Origin: an uncultured Microbacteriaceae bacterium
GTDB lineage: Bacteria > Actinomycetota > Actinomycetes > Actinomycetales > Microbacteriaceae
Length of the DNA: 47,773 nt
Direction of reading: 5' to 3'
Assembly (NCBI GenBank): GCA_937124545.1
Contig: CAKZKU010000247.1
Location: forward strand, 1 to 47,773
Positions 31,359-40,575 of the stretch are shown here, piece by piece. The position numbers and the translations under genes were made by a program. The notes under the pieces are model-generated. The model ran no database searches. It was given only the letters and a program-made list of their open reading frames with translations, and was not told the origin of the DNA. How positions within the stretch are numbered: position 1 is the stretch's first letter; the number at the start of each line of letters is the position of its first letter.

Positions 31359-31865
31359 GTGGCTATTTCAGAAGAAACCCCCAGCTCCACCGTGGAAGCA
31401 GATGCTCCCACCTCGTTCAGTACCGAGACTCCCGCTTCGTCACCCGTTGCCGAAAAGAAGCCCCGCAAGCCCCTCACCGTGGGTGGCCACGCTGTCGGAC
31501 GACGTAAGCAGGCTATCGCCCGCGTTCGTTTGGTCCCCGGCAAGGGTTCCTACACGGTTAACGGTCGCACCCTGGAGGCATATTTCCCGAACAAGCTTCA
31601 CCAGCAACTGATCAACGACCCGTTCACGGTCTTGGAGCTCGGTGGCAGCTATGACGTGATTGCGCGCATCACCGGTGGTGGGCCCTCCGGTCAGGCCGGT
31701 GCCCTCCGTTTGGGTATTGCCCGTGCGCTCAACCAGATTGACGAAGAGCACAACCGCGCAACGCTCAAAAAAGCAGGCTTCCTTTCGAGGGATGCCCGCG
31801 TGAAAGAGCGTAAGAAAGCCGGTCTCAAGAAGGCTCGTAAGGCTCCTCAGTACTCGAAGCGCTAG
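31359..31865 (+). CDS. rpsI: 30S ribosomal protein S9
   Basis: S9 reaches P-site tRNA with its extended C-terminal tail, here ending APQYSKR with the final basic residue in place. The core from about residue 42 ([21 protein letters not shown]) is standard. Before it are about 40 acidic and Ser/Thr-rich residues, as is usual in actinobacteria; the total is 168. The start is GTG 31359 with AAGGAC upstream. glmM follows after 15 bases, apparently in the same operon. Confidence 0.98.
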   Translation: MAISEETPSSTVEADAPTSFSTETPASSPVAEKKPRKPLTVGGHAVGRRKQAIARVRLVPGKGSYTVNGRTLEAYFPNKLHQQLINDPFTVLELGGSYDVIARITGGGPSGQAGALRLGIARALNQIDEEHNRATLKKAGFLSRDARVKERKKAGLKKARKAPQYSKR

Positions 31866-31880
31866 TCGCGCTCCCAGCAC

Positions 31881-33245
31881 ATGGGTCGTCTCTTCGGCAC
31901 CGACGGGGTCCGAGGGCTCGCTAATCGCGAACTCACGGCAGACATCGTCGTGCGCCTTAGCCAGAGTGCCGCTTTGGTGCTCACGAAGGGGCGTCACGCT
32001 GAAGAGCTCAAAGCCGAAGGTCGCCGACCGATGGCGGTTATGGCGCGCGACCCCCGGATTTCCGGGGAATTCCTGGGTGCTGCGGTTGCAGCAGGCTTGG
32101 CAAGCTCCGGCATCGATGTTTATGACGCTGGGGTTATTCCCACGCCCGCGGCCGCGTACCTGGTGCGTGAGGGTGGCTTTGATTTTGGTGTGATGGTCTC
32201 CGCCTCTCACAATCCGGCCCCCGATAACGGAATCAAGTTCTTTTCGTATGGCGGAACAAAACTGCCGGATGAGGTTGAGGACCGCATTGAGGCCATGATG
32301 CACGAGCCTGCGCTCGCGCCCACCGGCGGTGACGTTGGCCGTATTCGACGCTTTGCCGATGCCGAGGATCGTTACCTCCTTCACCTTCTGCAGACCCTTG
32401 AGGGAGACCTGGCGGGGCTCCATGTCGTGTTGGACTGCGCGCATGGCGCGGCCTCCGCTATTGCTCCACGGGCTTTTGCGGACGCCGGCGCTACGGTTAC
32501 GGTGATCGGTGATGAGCCCGATGGTCTCAACATCAACGATGGTTTCGGTTCCACTCACTTGGAGAAATTGCAGGCCAAGGTGATGGAGGTCGGGGCTGAC
32601 TTTGGCATTGCTCACGATGGTGACGCCGACCGGGCGCTGGCCGTGGATCACGCCGGGAGAATTATTGATGGCGACCGCATCATGGCGATTCTTGCGCTGT
32701 CGATGAAAGAACAGGGAACCCTGGTGGGTGACACGTTGGTCACGACGGTGATGTCGAACATGGGTTTGCGCAAAGCCATGGAAGAGCACAACATCACGGT
32801 GCTTGAAACAGCTGTCGGCGATCGCTACGTCCTCGAGGAGCTTGAGCGCACGGGTGCCAGGCTTGGCGGCGAGCAATCGGGTCACGTGATCCTGACCGAT
32901 CACTCCACCACCGGCGATGGAATTCTCACCGGGCTCCAGTTAGCCAAAGAGGTTTTGCGCACGGGGCGCACCCTCGCCGATCTTGCCGATCAGATAGAGA
33001 TTTTCCCCCAGGTATTGCGCAATGTCCCCGGTGTTGATCGCAGTGCGCTGGCGGACAACCACGTCGTCCAATCCGCCATCGGTGATGCGTCGCGTGAGTT
33101 GGGGGACTCGGGGCGCGTGATGGTGCGGGCCTCCGGAACAGAAGCCCTCATTCGCGTCATGGTCGAAGCCAGTGATCAGGCCACAGCGGAGCGGATCGCT
33201 GATCAGGTCGCCGACGTGATCAGCGTCGAATTGGTCCTGCCTTAG
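31881..33245 (+). CDS. glmM: Phosphoglucosamine mutase
   Basis: GlmM (454 residues) converts glucosamine-6-phosphate to glucosamine-1-phosphate for UDP-GlcNAc and peptidoglycan. [19 protein letters not shown] opens the protein. VSASHNP at 106-112 carries the phosphorylated Ser109, [13 protein letters not shown] is the magnesium loop, and [18 protein letters not shown] is the sugar-binding loop. [15 protein letters not shown] near the C-terminus binds phosphate. It follows rpsI, while the partner GlmS is encoded about 1 kb downstream past coaA. Its stop overlaps that of convergent coaA. Confidence 0.97.
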   Translation: MGRLFGTDGVRGLANRELTADIVVRLSQSAALVLTKGRHAEELKAEGRRPMAVMARDPRISGEFLGAAVAAGLASSGIDVYDAGVIPTPAAAYLVREGGFDFGVMVSASHNPAPDNGIKFFSYGGTKLPDEVEDRIEAMMHEPALAPTGGDVGRIRRFADAEDRYLLHLLQTLEGDLAGLHVVLDCAHGAASAIAPRAFADAGATVTVIGDEPDGLNINDGFGSTHLEKLQAKVMEVGADFGIAHDGDADRALAVDHAGRIIDGDRIMAILALSMKEQGTLVGDTLVTTVMSNMGLRKAMEEHNITVLETAVGDRYVLEELERTGARLGGEQSGHVILTDHSTTGDGILTGLQLAKEVLRTGRTLADLADQIEIFPQVLRNVPGVDRSALADNHVVQSAIGDASRELGDSGRVMVRASGTEALIRVMVEASDQATAERIADQVADVISVELVLP

Positions 33246-34189
33246 GTTTTTCGCAGTAACACCGTGTTGATGCGGTGGTCTTTTTCTTTGCGCAGAATCA
33301 GGGAGGCGCGAGGCCTGGTGGGGAGGATGTTCTCCACGAGGTTCGGTTCATTGATTTCTCGCCAAAGACGTTGTGCCTCGACCCTCGCGTCGGCTTCGGC
33401 GAGGTCGGCGTAACGATGGAAGTAGCTCCGTGGGTCGCTGAAGGCACCCTGCTGGAGCTGAACAAAACGCTCCTCGTACCACTGAGCGATATCGCTGGTG
33501 CGGGCATCCACGTAAATACCAAAGTCAAAAAGGTCACTCACCGCCAAGGCCGAATTGGTCGCAGGGGGAGCGAGAACGTTGAGCCCTTCGATAATCACGA
33601 TGTCGGGCGCCGTAATTTCGATGGTCTCGCCTTCCACTCGGTCATAGACGAGGTGGGAATAGACCGGAGCGTGGACAGGGGACACTCCGCTTTTTAGTTG
33701 GGACACAAAACGCAGCAGCGCCCGACGGTCATAGCTTTCGGGGAACCCTTTGCGATGCAGCAGGCCCTCCCGGCTGAGCCGCGACAGCGGCTGCAAGAAG
33801 CCATCGGTGGCGATCAGCGCAACGTTGGGGGTGTCGGGGTTTCGTGAGAGGAGTTCTGCAAGCACCCGGGACGTCGTCGATTTTCCTACCGCCACACTGC
33901 CGGCAATACCGATGATGAAGGGGGTGTGGGCGGTGCTCTCACCCAGGAAACGGCGCGTGATGGAGTGGGTGTGGCGAGCTCCCTCAGCATAAAGAGAGAT
34001 CAGCCGTGCCAGAGGTTGGTAGACCTCCAGCACCTCCTTGGCATCCAACATGTCTCCCACGGATCGAACCCGGGCGAGGTCGTCCTCGGAGAGCGGTAAT
34101 GGGGCGCTCGGGGCCAGGTCGGCCCACGTTGCGCGGTCATATTCAACAAAAGGGCTCGCGTGGTCTCGCTCGAAGCTCGAAGAACCCAT
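33242..34189 (-). CDS. coaA: Pantothenate kinase, type I
   Basis: CoaA (315 residues) phosphorylates pantothenate, the committed step of coenzyme A synthesis. The P-loop [12 protein letters not shown] is at 94-105. [26 protein letters not shown] and [12 protein letters not shown] are characteristic of the prokaryotic type I enzyme. It is divergent from glmS with 55 bases between starts, and convergent with glmM, overlapping by four bases. TAGCCT lies 7 bases before the ATG. Confidence 0.96.
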   Translation of the reverse strand: MGSSSFERDHASPFVEYDRATWADLAPSAPLPLSEDDLARVRSVGDMLDAKEVLEVYQPLARLISLYAEGARHTHSITRRFLGESTAHTPFIIGIAGSVAVGKSTTSRVLAELLSRNPDTPNVALIATDGFLQPLSRLSREGLLHRKGFPESYDRRALLRFVSQLKSGVSPVHAPVYSHLVYDRVEGETIEITAPDIVIIEGLNVLAPPATNSALAVSDLFDFGIYVDARTSDIAQWYEERFVQLQQGAFSDPRSYFHRYADLAEADARVEAQRLWREINEPNLVENILPTRPRASLILRKEKDHRINTVLLRKT

Positions 34190-34196
34190 AGCGACA

Positions 34197-34202
34197 AGGC
34201 TA
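34197..34202 (-). promoter_or_regulatory. -10 box TAGCCT, leaderless start of coaA
   Basis: On the minus strand TAGCCT is followed by 7 bases and then ATG 34189. It shares the 55-base divergent region with the glmS box. Confidence 0.5.
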
Positions 34203-34231
34203 GTGCGCGAAGCCCGCTGAGGCTCATCGCC

Positions 34232-34237
34232 TAGACT
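34232..34237 (+). promoter_or_regulatory. -10 box TAGACT, leaderless start of glmS
   Basis: TAGACT is followed by 7 bases and then ATG 34245. The gap is too short for a glmS ribozyme. Confidence 0.5.
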
Positions 34238-34244
34238 TCAAGGC

Positions 34245-36089
34245 ATGTGTGGAATCGTCGGTTATGTGGGTCCCCGCTCCAGTATGGATGTGCTGGTTGC
34301 CGGTCTCGCACGCCTGGAATACCGCGGTTATGACTCGGCCGGAGTCGCTGTGGTCTCAGAGAACGACGGGTTGGTTTCCCAAAAAAGGGCGGGCAAACTC
34401 GCGGTGCTGCGAGACGATGTTGACGCTCATCCGCTAGCTTCCGGAGGAACCGGAATTGCCCACACCCGCTGGGCAACACACGGTGCTCCGACCGATGCCA
34501 ACGCCCACCCCCACCTGGCTGATGGCGGCAAATTGGCGCTGATTCACAACGGCATTATCGAGAACTTCCACGAGCTTCGGGAAGAACTGATTGCTTCGGG
34601 CGAACAGTTCCTCAGCGAAACAGATTCCGAGGTCGCAGCAATACTTCTTGCCCACGCTTTCCGGGAAACAGGAGACCTCACCACTGCGATGCAGCAGGTC
34701 GTAAAACGCCTCGAGGGTGCTTTCACGCTGTTGGTGGTTCACGCGGACAAACCCGGCGTGGTCGTCGGGGCCAGACGCAATTCCCCACTGGTTATTGGTG
34801 TGGGAGAGGGCGAGAACTTCTTGGGCTCTGATGTGGCTGCGTTCGTCGCGTTCACCCACAAGGCGCTCTCCCTGGGTCAGGATCAGATTGTCACCCTGAC
34901 CGAGAGCGCCATTGATGTCATCACCTTTGACGGTGAAGAGGTGCACCCACCTGAATTCACGGTGGATTGGGATGCTTCCGCCGCCGATAAAGGTGGGTGG
35001 TCAAGCTTCATGGCCAAGGAAATCTCTGAGGAACCCGAGGCGGTGGCCAACACAATTCGTGGTCGTCTCAGCTCGGAGGGCCAGGTCGTTATTCCGGAGT
35101 TAGAGGCACTCGATGTCGGTCGAATCGATCGGGTGATCTTCATTGCCTGTGGCACCGCGGCTTACGCTGCGATGTTGGGTGCCTATGCAATGGAGAAGTG
35201 GTCGGGGATCCCCGTCACAGTCGAGCTCTCGCACGAATTCCGTTACCGGGAGCCCGTAGTGGGGCCGGGAACGTTGGTGGTGTCGGTGAGCCAGTCGGGC
35301 GAGACAATGGACACCTTGATGGCGGTGCGGTTTGCCAATGACGCCGGTGCTCAAACGCTGGCTATCTGTAACACCCAGGGCGCTACGATTCCTCGCGAAT
35401 CGACCGCCACTGTGTACACGCACGCCGGCCCCGAGGTGGCGGTCGCCTCCACGAAGGCTTTCCTCTCACAAGCCGTAGCCGTCTACCTTCTGGGCCTCTA
35501 TCTCGGCCAGCACCGCAAGGTGGTGTCCGCCGAGGTTGCCGCTTCGATAGCGAAAGATTTGCACGCCCTGCCCGAGCAGATCCAAGAGATGGTCGAAACC
35601 GGGCCACGCATCAAAGAGCTTGCCGGCTGGATGGCAGACACCCGCTCGGTGCTGTATCTCGGGCGCCACGTGGGATACCCGGTCGCTCTCGAGGGTGCGC
35701 TCAAACTCAAAGAGCTTGCCTACATTCACGCGGAAGGTTTCGCTGCCGGGGAGCTGAAGCACGGCCCCATCGCGTTGATTGAGCCGGGACAAATTGTGTT
35801 CGTGATTGTGCCAAGCCCCCGGGACCCTTCCTCACTACACAGCAAAGTGGTCTCCAATATCCAAGAGATTCGTGCAAGGGGCGCTCGCGTCATCGCGATT
35901 GCCGAGAAGGGGGACGCCGCGGTCCTTCCCTACGCCGATGAGGTCATCACCATTCCCCCGGCATCGCCTTTCATGGAACCCCTGCTGGCCGTTGTTCCGC
36001 TCCACATTTTTGGCATGGAGCTCGCGGGCGCCAAAGGGCTCGACATCGACCAACCCCGAAACTTAGCCAAGTCCGTCACGGTCGAATAG
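34245..36089 (+). CDS. glmS: Glutamine-fructose-6-phosphate aminotransferase
   Basis: GlmS (614 residues) makes glucosamine-6-phosphate from fructose-6-phosphate and glutamine. MCGIVGYVG places the nucleophilic Cys at the mature N-terminus, and HTRWATHGAPTDANAHPH is the glutaminase core. Two SIS domains follow (FIACGTAAYAAMLGAYAME, VSVSQSGETMDTLMA; LGRHVGYPVALEGALKLKE), and the end reads GLDIDQPRNLAKSVTVE with the conserved active-site tail. acpS begins 11 bases downstream. Confidence 0.98.
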   Translation: MCGIVGYVGPRSSMDVLVAGLARLEYRGYDSAGVAVVSENDGLVSQKRAGKLAVLRDDVDAHPLASGGTGIAHTRWATHGAPTDANAHPHLADGGKLALIHNGIIENFHELREELIASGEQFLSETDSEVAAILLAHAFRETGDLTTAMQQVVKRLEGAFTLLVVHADKPGVVVGARRNSPLVIGVGEGENFLGSDVAAFVAFTHKALSLGQDQIVTLTESAIDVITFDGEEVHPPEFTVDWDASAADKGGWSSFMAKEISEEPEAVANTIRGRLSSEGQVVIPELEALDVGRIDRVIFIACGTAAYAAMLGAYAMEKWSGIPVTVELSHEFRYREPVVGPGTLVVSVSQSGETMDTLMAVRFANDAGAQTLAICNTQGATIPRESTATVYTHAGPEVAVASTKAFLSQAVAVYLLGLYLGQHRKVVSAEVAASIAKDLHALPEQIQEMVETGPRIKELAGWMADTRSVLYLGRHVGYPVALEGALKLKELAYIHAEGFAAGELKHGPIALIEPGQIVFVIVPSPRDPSSLHSKVVSNIQEIRARGARVIAIAEKGDAAVLPYADEVITIPPASPFMEPLLAVVPLHIFGMELAGAKGLDIDQPRNLAKSVTVE

Positions 36090-36100
36090 TCAGACGCGTC

Positions 36101-36463
36101 ATGGTGGTGGGGATCGGAGTCGACATCGTCGACGTTGCACGCTTTGAGCGCGCCCTGGAGAGAACGCCGCGGTTGGCTGACCGGCTTTTTGGGAAGGCAT
36201 TTGACCCGGCGATGACGGGCGCATCGCTGGCGGCTCGCTTTGCTGCAAAGGAAGCAACGCTGAAGGCTTTGGGTGGACACATCGGTGGTTTTCGCTGGAC
36301 AGACATTCAGGTAGTCGGAGACAAAGGGCAGACACCGCAGCTAGCCCTCACCGGCAGCACGCACGCTCGCGCTGCGGAAAAGGACATCAGCAGTCAACAT
36401 CTCTCGCTTTCGCACGATGGCGGGATGGCCATTGCGTTTGTCGTGATGGAGTCCGCGTCATGA
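36101..36463 (+). CDS. acpS: Holo-[acyl-carrier-protein] synthase
   Basis: AcpS (120 residues) transfers the phosphopantetheine arm from CoA to acyl carrier protein. GIGVDIVDVARFERAL with its magnesium-binding aspartate, LAARFAAKEATLKALG and the LSLSHDGGMAIAFVV end are the family signature. It lies between glmS and alr and overlaps alr by four bases. The start is ATG 36101; no ribosome binding site is obvious. Confidence 0.95.
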   Translation: MVVGIGVDIVDVARFERALERTPRLADRLFGKAFDPAMTGASLAARFAAKEATLKALGGHIGGFRWTDIQVVGDKGQTPQLALTGSTHARAAEKDISSQHLSLSHDGGMAIAFVVMESAS

Positions 36464-37563
36464 CCGCTATGCGGGAAGCACGTATTCGCCCCGCCGCCAT
36501 CTCCCACAACGTCGAGGTTCTGCGCTCAATGGCCCAAACCCCGCACATGTTGATTGTGGTGAAGGCAAACGGTTACGGCCATGGCGCCGAAACGGCAGCA
36601 CGCGCCGCTCTGGAGGGGGGCGCGGACTGGTTAGGCACCGCAGACATCGACGAGGCTCTAGAGCTTCGCCGTGTGGGGATTTCGGCCCCCATCCTGGCGT
36701 GGTTGTTCGGACCCGATGAGAATGTTCAGCCAGCGCTCGAAAACGGCATTGATCTCGGGGTGTCCTCGCTCGCCCAGCTGGAGCAGGTCGTGGCCGCGCG
36801 AGGCTCCGGCACGCCCGCCCGCATCCACCTCAAGCTTGATACGGGTTTGGGCCGAAACGGTGTGGGCCCCAGAGATTGGGAAGAGTTTTTCCGCGAGATT
36901 GCGCGAGCCGAACAGGCCTCCCAGGTTCAGGTGATCGGGATGTTCACCCACCTTTCGGGAACTTCCGCCGAGGCCGATGCTGGGCAAGGGAAAGTGTTTG
37001 ACCAGGGTGTTGCGCTTGCGGAGAGCCATGGAATTACCCCCGAAATACGGCATGTGACCTCCAGCATCGGCACGAGTGATTCGCCAGCACTCGCCCATGA
37101 CATGGTGCGCGTGGGAGCGGCTGCCTATGGCGTTCCGGTGACCGAGCGCTACCACGGGGTCGGACTGATTCCCGCCATGCGGGTGAGCGCCCAGGTGATT
37201 CTGACAAAACGGGTCGACGCCGGATGGGGTGTCGGCTATGGCCACACCTACCGAACTGACAGGGAGACCACCTTGGCGTTGGTTCCCCTCGGGTATGCCG
37301 ATGGGATACCCCGGCACGGCTCATCGGCGGGCCCCGCGGTGATCGCCGGTGAGAGGTTTGTGGTGTCTGGTCGAATCTCGATGGACCAACTCAGTATCGA
37401 TGTTGGGGACGCTGCCATTAGGGAAGGACAGTGGGCGGTCCTCTGGGGCGACCCTGCAGAGGGTGATCCCAGCGCAAACGAGTGGGCAGAAGCTAGTGGA
37501 ACCATCGCGTATGAAATTGTCACGCGTTTGGGTGCGCGAGTTCCGCGCGTGATTGCTGGGTGA
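36460..37563 (+). CDS. alr: Alanine racemase
   Basis: Alr (367 residues) makes D-alanine for peptidoglycan with PLP. VVKANGYGHG at 33-42 carries the PLP lysine, Lys35. The second catalytic base should be Tyr260 in GVGYGHTY, with PLGYADGIPR after it. SGRISMDQ holds the substrate-contacting Met308. Overlaps with acpS (4 bases) and tsaE (4 bases) put it in one transcription unit with the genes around it. Confidence 0.96.
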   Translation: MTAMREARIRPAAISHNVEVLRSMAQTPHMLIVVKANGYGHGAETAARAALEGGADWLGTADIDEALELRRVGISAPILAWLFGPDENVQPALENGIDLGVSSLAQLEQVVAARGSGTPARIHLKLDTGLGRNGVGPRDWEEFFREIARAEQASQVQVIGMFTHLSGTSAEADAGQGKVFDQGVALAESHGITPEIRHVTSSIGTSDSPALAHDMVRVGAAAYGVPVTERYHGVGLIPAMRVSAQVILTKRVDAGWGVGYGHTYRTDRETTLALVPLGYADGIPRHGSSAGPAVIAGERFVVSGRISMDQLSIDVGDAAIREGQWAVLWGDPAEGDPSANEWAEASGTIAYEIVTRLGARVPRVIAG

Positions 37564-38066
37564 AACTGCATATTGCGACCTCCGAGGATATGGAGGCTCT
37601 GGGTCAGCGCTTCGGCGCTCTCGCCCGTGCTGGCGACATTTTTGTCCTGACCGGCGAGTTAGGGGCCGGTAAAACGACTTTCACCCGGGGAGTGGGCGAA
37701 GCACTTCGCGTCGACACTCCGGTATCAAGCCCGACGTTTGTCGTGGCACGAGAACATGTTTCTCTCGACCCAACAAGGCCCCCCTTGGTCCACATTGACG
37801 CTTATCGGGTGGGCTCAGCCGCTGAATTTGACGAGCTGGATATTGATGCCAGCCGATCGGTTGTGGTCGCCGAATGGGCAGCGCCCTACGCCGACGTGTG
37901 GGGTCTGGGTTGGGTAGAGCTCGTTTTTGAGCGGCCCACCGGCGAGGGCGAAGACTTCGTGAGTGACCAGCCTCGAACCGTCCGGGTCACCGGCCACGGT
38001 GAGTGCGGGGACCTGATGCATCGAATTGCCGAGCGCGAAGTGGGTGAAGATGTTTCTGGCGATTGA
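37560..38066 (+). CDS. tsaE: tRNA threonylcarbamoyladenosine biosynthesis ATPase TsaE
   Basis: TsaE (168 residues) is the ATPase that works with TsaB and TsaD in making t6A at position 37 of tRNAs reading ANN codons. The Walker A motif GELGAGKTTF is at 32-41, SSPTF at 57-61 and HIDAYRV at 78-84, all expected. The start is GTG 37560, overlapping the alr stop. tsaB begins before its stop codon. Confidence 0.95.
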   Translation: MKLHIATSEDMEALGQRFGALARAGDIFVLTGELGAGKTTFTRGVGEALRVDTPVSSPTFVVAREHVSLDPTRPPLVHIDAYRVGSAAEFDELDIDASRSVVVAEWAAPYADVWGLGWVELVFERPTGEGEDFVSDQPRTVRVTGHGECGDLMHRIAEREVGEDVSGD

Positions 38067-38640
38067 TTCTTCTGCGGGAACGCAGGTGGCACTGGTGGAC
38101 CCCCAGGGTGTCACCCGAGCCGAAGCTTCGAGCGACAACCCCCGTGGGCACGCCGAGGTGGTGGGAGTTTTGCTCGAGCGGGTATTTGCTGAGGCCGGGC
38201 TGACGCCTTCGGAGCTCACCCACGTTGTCATGGGGATTGGTCCTGGTCCTTTCACGGGACTTCGCGTGGGAATGGCGGCAGCCTCTGCGTTCGCGCAATC
38301 CCGATCGCTTCCCCTGCTCCCCGTGATCTCTCATGACGCCTGCGGGTGGGGCGTGAGCGAGGACACGGTCGTGATTACCGATGCGAGACGCGGTGAGGTG
38401 GCCTATTCGGTGTACCGTGCCTCGGACTCACTCGAGCGAATAGCAGGGCCACTGTTGGCACGCCCCGAAACACTTGATGACGACCTGGGTGCGCACGCTT
38501 CTGCAACGCGCGTCGTCACTGAGGAGATCCCGGCGGCGATGCTGGCGAAGGTTGCGAGAGATTTTCTGGCCAGCGGCCGCGAGTTTCCCACACCCGCACC
38601 TCAGTATTTGCGCTCACCGGATGTGACGATGCCGAAATGA
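38050..38640 (+). CDS. tsaB: tRNA threonylcarbamoyladenosine biosynthesis protein TsaB
   Basis: TsaB is the inactive partner of TsaD in the t6A complex. From ATG 38050 (MFLAIDSSAGTQVALVD) it has 196 residues, with the ASKHA-fold signature GIGPGPFTGLRVGMAAASAFA and TDARRGEVAYSVY. GTG 38044 is an alternative two codons earlier; an ATG at 38026 is less likely by homology. It overlaps tsaE by 17 bases and rimI by four. Confidence 0.93.
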   Translation: MFLAIDSSAGTQVALVDPQGVTRAEASSDNPRGHAEVVGVLLERVFAEAGLTPSELTHVVMGIGPGPFTGLRVGMAAASAFAQSRSLPLLPVISHDACGWGVSEDTVVITDARRGEVAYSVYRASDSLERIAGPLLARPETLDDDLGAHASATRVVTEEIPAAMLAKVARDFLASGREFPTPAPQYLRSPDVTMPK

Positions 38641-39122
38641 CGTACACACTCTCTTTAGCGGTCCTGGAAGATCTGCCCGACATGATCGAGAACGAAGCCA
38701 CGATCTTTGGTTCTGATGCTTGGTCCCCCGAGCTCATGGTGGAAGAGGTCTCTCATCCGCTGAACTACTACCTGGTGGCGCGAGCTAACGAGGACCAGGC
38801 GTTCGCCGGGTACGCCGGCCTGCGGGCAGCCCCGCACACAGCAGACTCGGGAGACATTCAGACCATCGCTGTCGCGGAGGGCCATCGGGGTCGTGGCCTC
38901 GGGAGGACACTGTTGCGCGCTCTTCTCGATGAAGCACTTGTGCGCGGTGCGCGAGATGTCTTCCTTGAGGTTCGGGCTGACAACGAGGTGGCCATTGCTC
39001 TTTACGAATCTGAGGGTTTTGTCACCCTGGATCGCCGGGTGGGTTACTACCAACCCGATGGCGTTGACGCCCTCGTGATGAAAACCGCTCCGCGCGGAAA
39101 ACCCGTGGGGAGTGCCGAGTGA
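38637..39122 (+). CDS. rimI: Ribosomal protein S18 alanine N-acetyltransferase-like GNAT protein
   Basis: A 161-residue GNAT acetyltransferase. [20 protein letters not shown] is the acetyl-CoA-binding motif A, and [19 protein letters not shown] is motif B. RimI acetylates the N-terminus of S18 in E. coli; here the assignment rests on its place between tsaB and tsaD, which is typical in Gram-positives. Other targets are possible. Confidence 0.88.
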   Translation: MTYTLSLAVLEDLPDMIENEATIFGSDAWSPELMVEEVSHPLNYYLVARANEDQAFAGYAGLRAAPHTADSGDIQTIAVAEGHRGRGLGRTLLRALLDEALVRGARDVFLEVRADNEVAIALYESEGFVTLDRRVGYYQPDGVDALVMKTAPRGKPVGSAE

Positions 39123-40171
39123 ACGAACCGCTAGTACTGGGAATCGAAACCAGTTGCGATGAAACTGGGGTCGGGATTGTCCGTGGCACAACACTTTTGG
39201 CTCATGCTGTGGCGTCCTCCATGGAGGAGCACGCGGTCTATGGGGGCGTCGTTCCGGAGGTGGCGGCCCGAGCTCACGTGGAGGCTCTCCCGGCAGTGAT
39301 GGCGCAGGCACTGGCCGAAGCTGGTGTTGGTTTCGGGGACCTCGATGCGATCGCAGTGACGACCGGACCGGGGCTTGCGGGTGCCCTCATGGTGGGAGTG
39401 GGGGCCGCTAAAGCCTTGGCGGTTAGCTTGGGTATCCCGCTTTATGCGCTGAACCACCTGGTCGGCCACGTCGCGGTCGAGTATCTCAATAGCGAGCGAG
39501 AGCTCACGATGCCCACTGTGGCGTTGCTGGTATCCGGGGGTCACACCTCCCTACTGTTGGTCCGGGACCTTGCCGGAGACGTGGAACTGTTGGGCGAGAC
39601 CATCGACGATGCCGCGGGGGAAGCTTTTGACAAGGTGGCCCGCGTGCTCGGGCTTCCCTACCCTGGAGGCCCTCACATCGACCGGGTTGCCAAAGAGGGA
39701 AACCCTGAGGCCATAGCGTTTCCGCGGGGTCTCACTAGCCCGAAAGACCAGGAAAAACATCGCTACAACTTCTCATTTTCCGGGCTGAAGACGGCGGTGG
39801 CCCGCTATGTCGAAGCGAGAAGGGCTGCGGGAGAAGAGATTGCCACAGCAGATATCGCGGCGTCATTCCAAGAGGCAGTGGCTGATGTGTTGATTTCGAA
39901 GGCGCTTGCCGCGTGTGAGCAGCACGGGGTGCCGTCCCTTCTGCTCGGCGGCGGAGTTGCTGCAAACTCTCGGGTGCGGGGGCTTGCGGGAGAGCGGTGT
40001 GAGAAGGCAGGGGTGGAGCTTCGCGTGCCTCCGCTGGCGTTGTGCACCGACAACGGGGCAATGATCGCGGCATTGGGTTCACTCCGGATGTCCCGAGGCT
40101 ATGGACCCTCGAGCACGGGAACCGGGGTTTTTTCCAGCTTGAGCCCCGCCACCATCCAGCTCATGGAGTAG
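39119..40171 (+). CDS. tsaD: tRNA threonylcarbamoyladenosine transferase TsaD
   Basis: TsaD (350 residues) transfers the threonylcarbamoyl group to A37 of t[18 protein letters not shown] opens the fold. The metal-binding histidines His113 and His117 are in NHLVGHVAV, and [24 protein letters not shown] and [14 protein letters not shown] are diagnostic. The start is GTG 39119, overlapping rimI by four bases. It is the last gene of the glmS-to-tsaD unit. Confidence 0.97.
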   Translation: MNEPLVLGIETSCDETGVGIVRGTTLLAHAVASSMEEHAVYGGVVPEVAARAHVEALPAVMAQALAEAGVGFGDLDAIAVTTGPGLAGALMVGVGAAKALAVSLGIPLYALNHLVGHVAVEYLNSERELTMPTVALLVSGGHTSLLLVRDLAGDVELLGETIDDAAGEAFDKVARVLGLPYPGGPHIDRVAKEGNPEAIAFPRGLTSPKDQEKHRYNFSFSGLKTAVARYVEARRAAGEEIATADIAASFQEAVADVLISKALAACEQHGVPSLLLGGGVAANSRVRGLAGERCEKAGVELRVPPLALCTDNGAMIAALGSLRMSRGYGPSSTGTGVFSSLSPATIQLME

Positions 40172-40176
40172 GTCGG

Positions 40177-40182
40177 TAGGCT
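40177..40182 (+). promoter_or_regulatory. -10 box TAGGCT, leaderless start of the small membrane protein
   Basis: TAGGCT is followed by 6 bases and then ATG 40189. There is no ribosome binding site. Confidence 0.5.
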
Positions 40183-40188
40183 GAATTG

Positions 40189-40575
40189 ATGAATCAGATC
40201 GGCCCCCTGACCCCGCGGGATACCGGACCTATCACCCAGGTGTCGGTGACGGAGGTATCTGTCGAGACCACCGGTCTTATGAAAGAGGCGCCAGCTCCTG
40301 GACAGGGCACCCGACTATCAAAAATTGCGCTGGGTGCCGCCGTCGGCGCTCTTGTTCTCGCCCCGGTTTTCGGGCTGGGGGTTATCCCGGGAATTCTGGG
40401 GATGATTCTTGGGCAAATTGGGCGTCGCTCAGCGCCCTCTGGTCGAGTCCGCTCCACCGTGGCGGTCGCCATTAGTGCTGTGGGTCTTGTGATTTCCACC
40501 GCAGTGTTGGTGTTCCTGACGCTTCCGCTGTCGCTCGCCTTTTTGGTGAGCGCTGGCTACATTCTCGACAACTAG
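40189..40575 (+). CDS. Small membrane protein, DUF4190-like
   Basis: A 128-residue protein with a soluble N-terminal part rich in Thr, Val and Pro (1-45) and two hydrophobic hairpin segments: IALGAAVGALVLAPVFGLGVI with IPGILGMILGQIG (about 47-80), and VAVAISAVGLVISTAVLVFL (about 91-120). This two-helix pattern with a Gly-rich turn resembles DUF4190 proteins of actinobacteria, whose role is not known. ATG 40189 is preferred to TTG 40186 because of the TAGGCT box. It is convergent with the methyltransferase gene and overlaps it by four bases. Confidence 0.7.
   Translation: MNQIGPLTPRDTGPITQVSVTEVSVETTGLMKEAPAPGQGTRLSKIALGAAVGALVLAPVFGLGVIPGILGMILGQIGRRSAPSGRVRSTVAVAISAVGLVISTAVLVFLTLPLSLAFLVSAGYILDN

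Noticed and set aside
34190..34244. glmS ribozyme or riboswitch
   Set aside because: The gap before glmS is only 55 bases and the start looks leaderless, so there is no room for the ribozyme.
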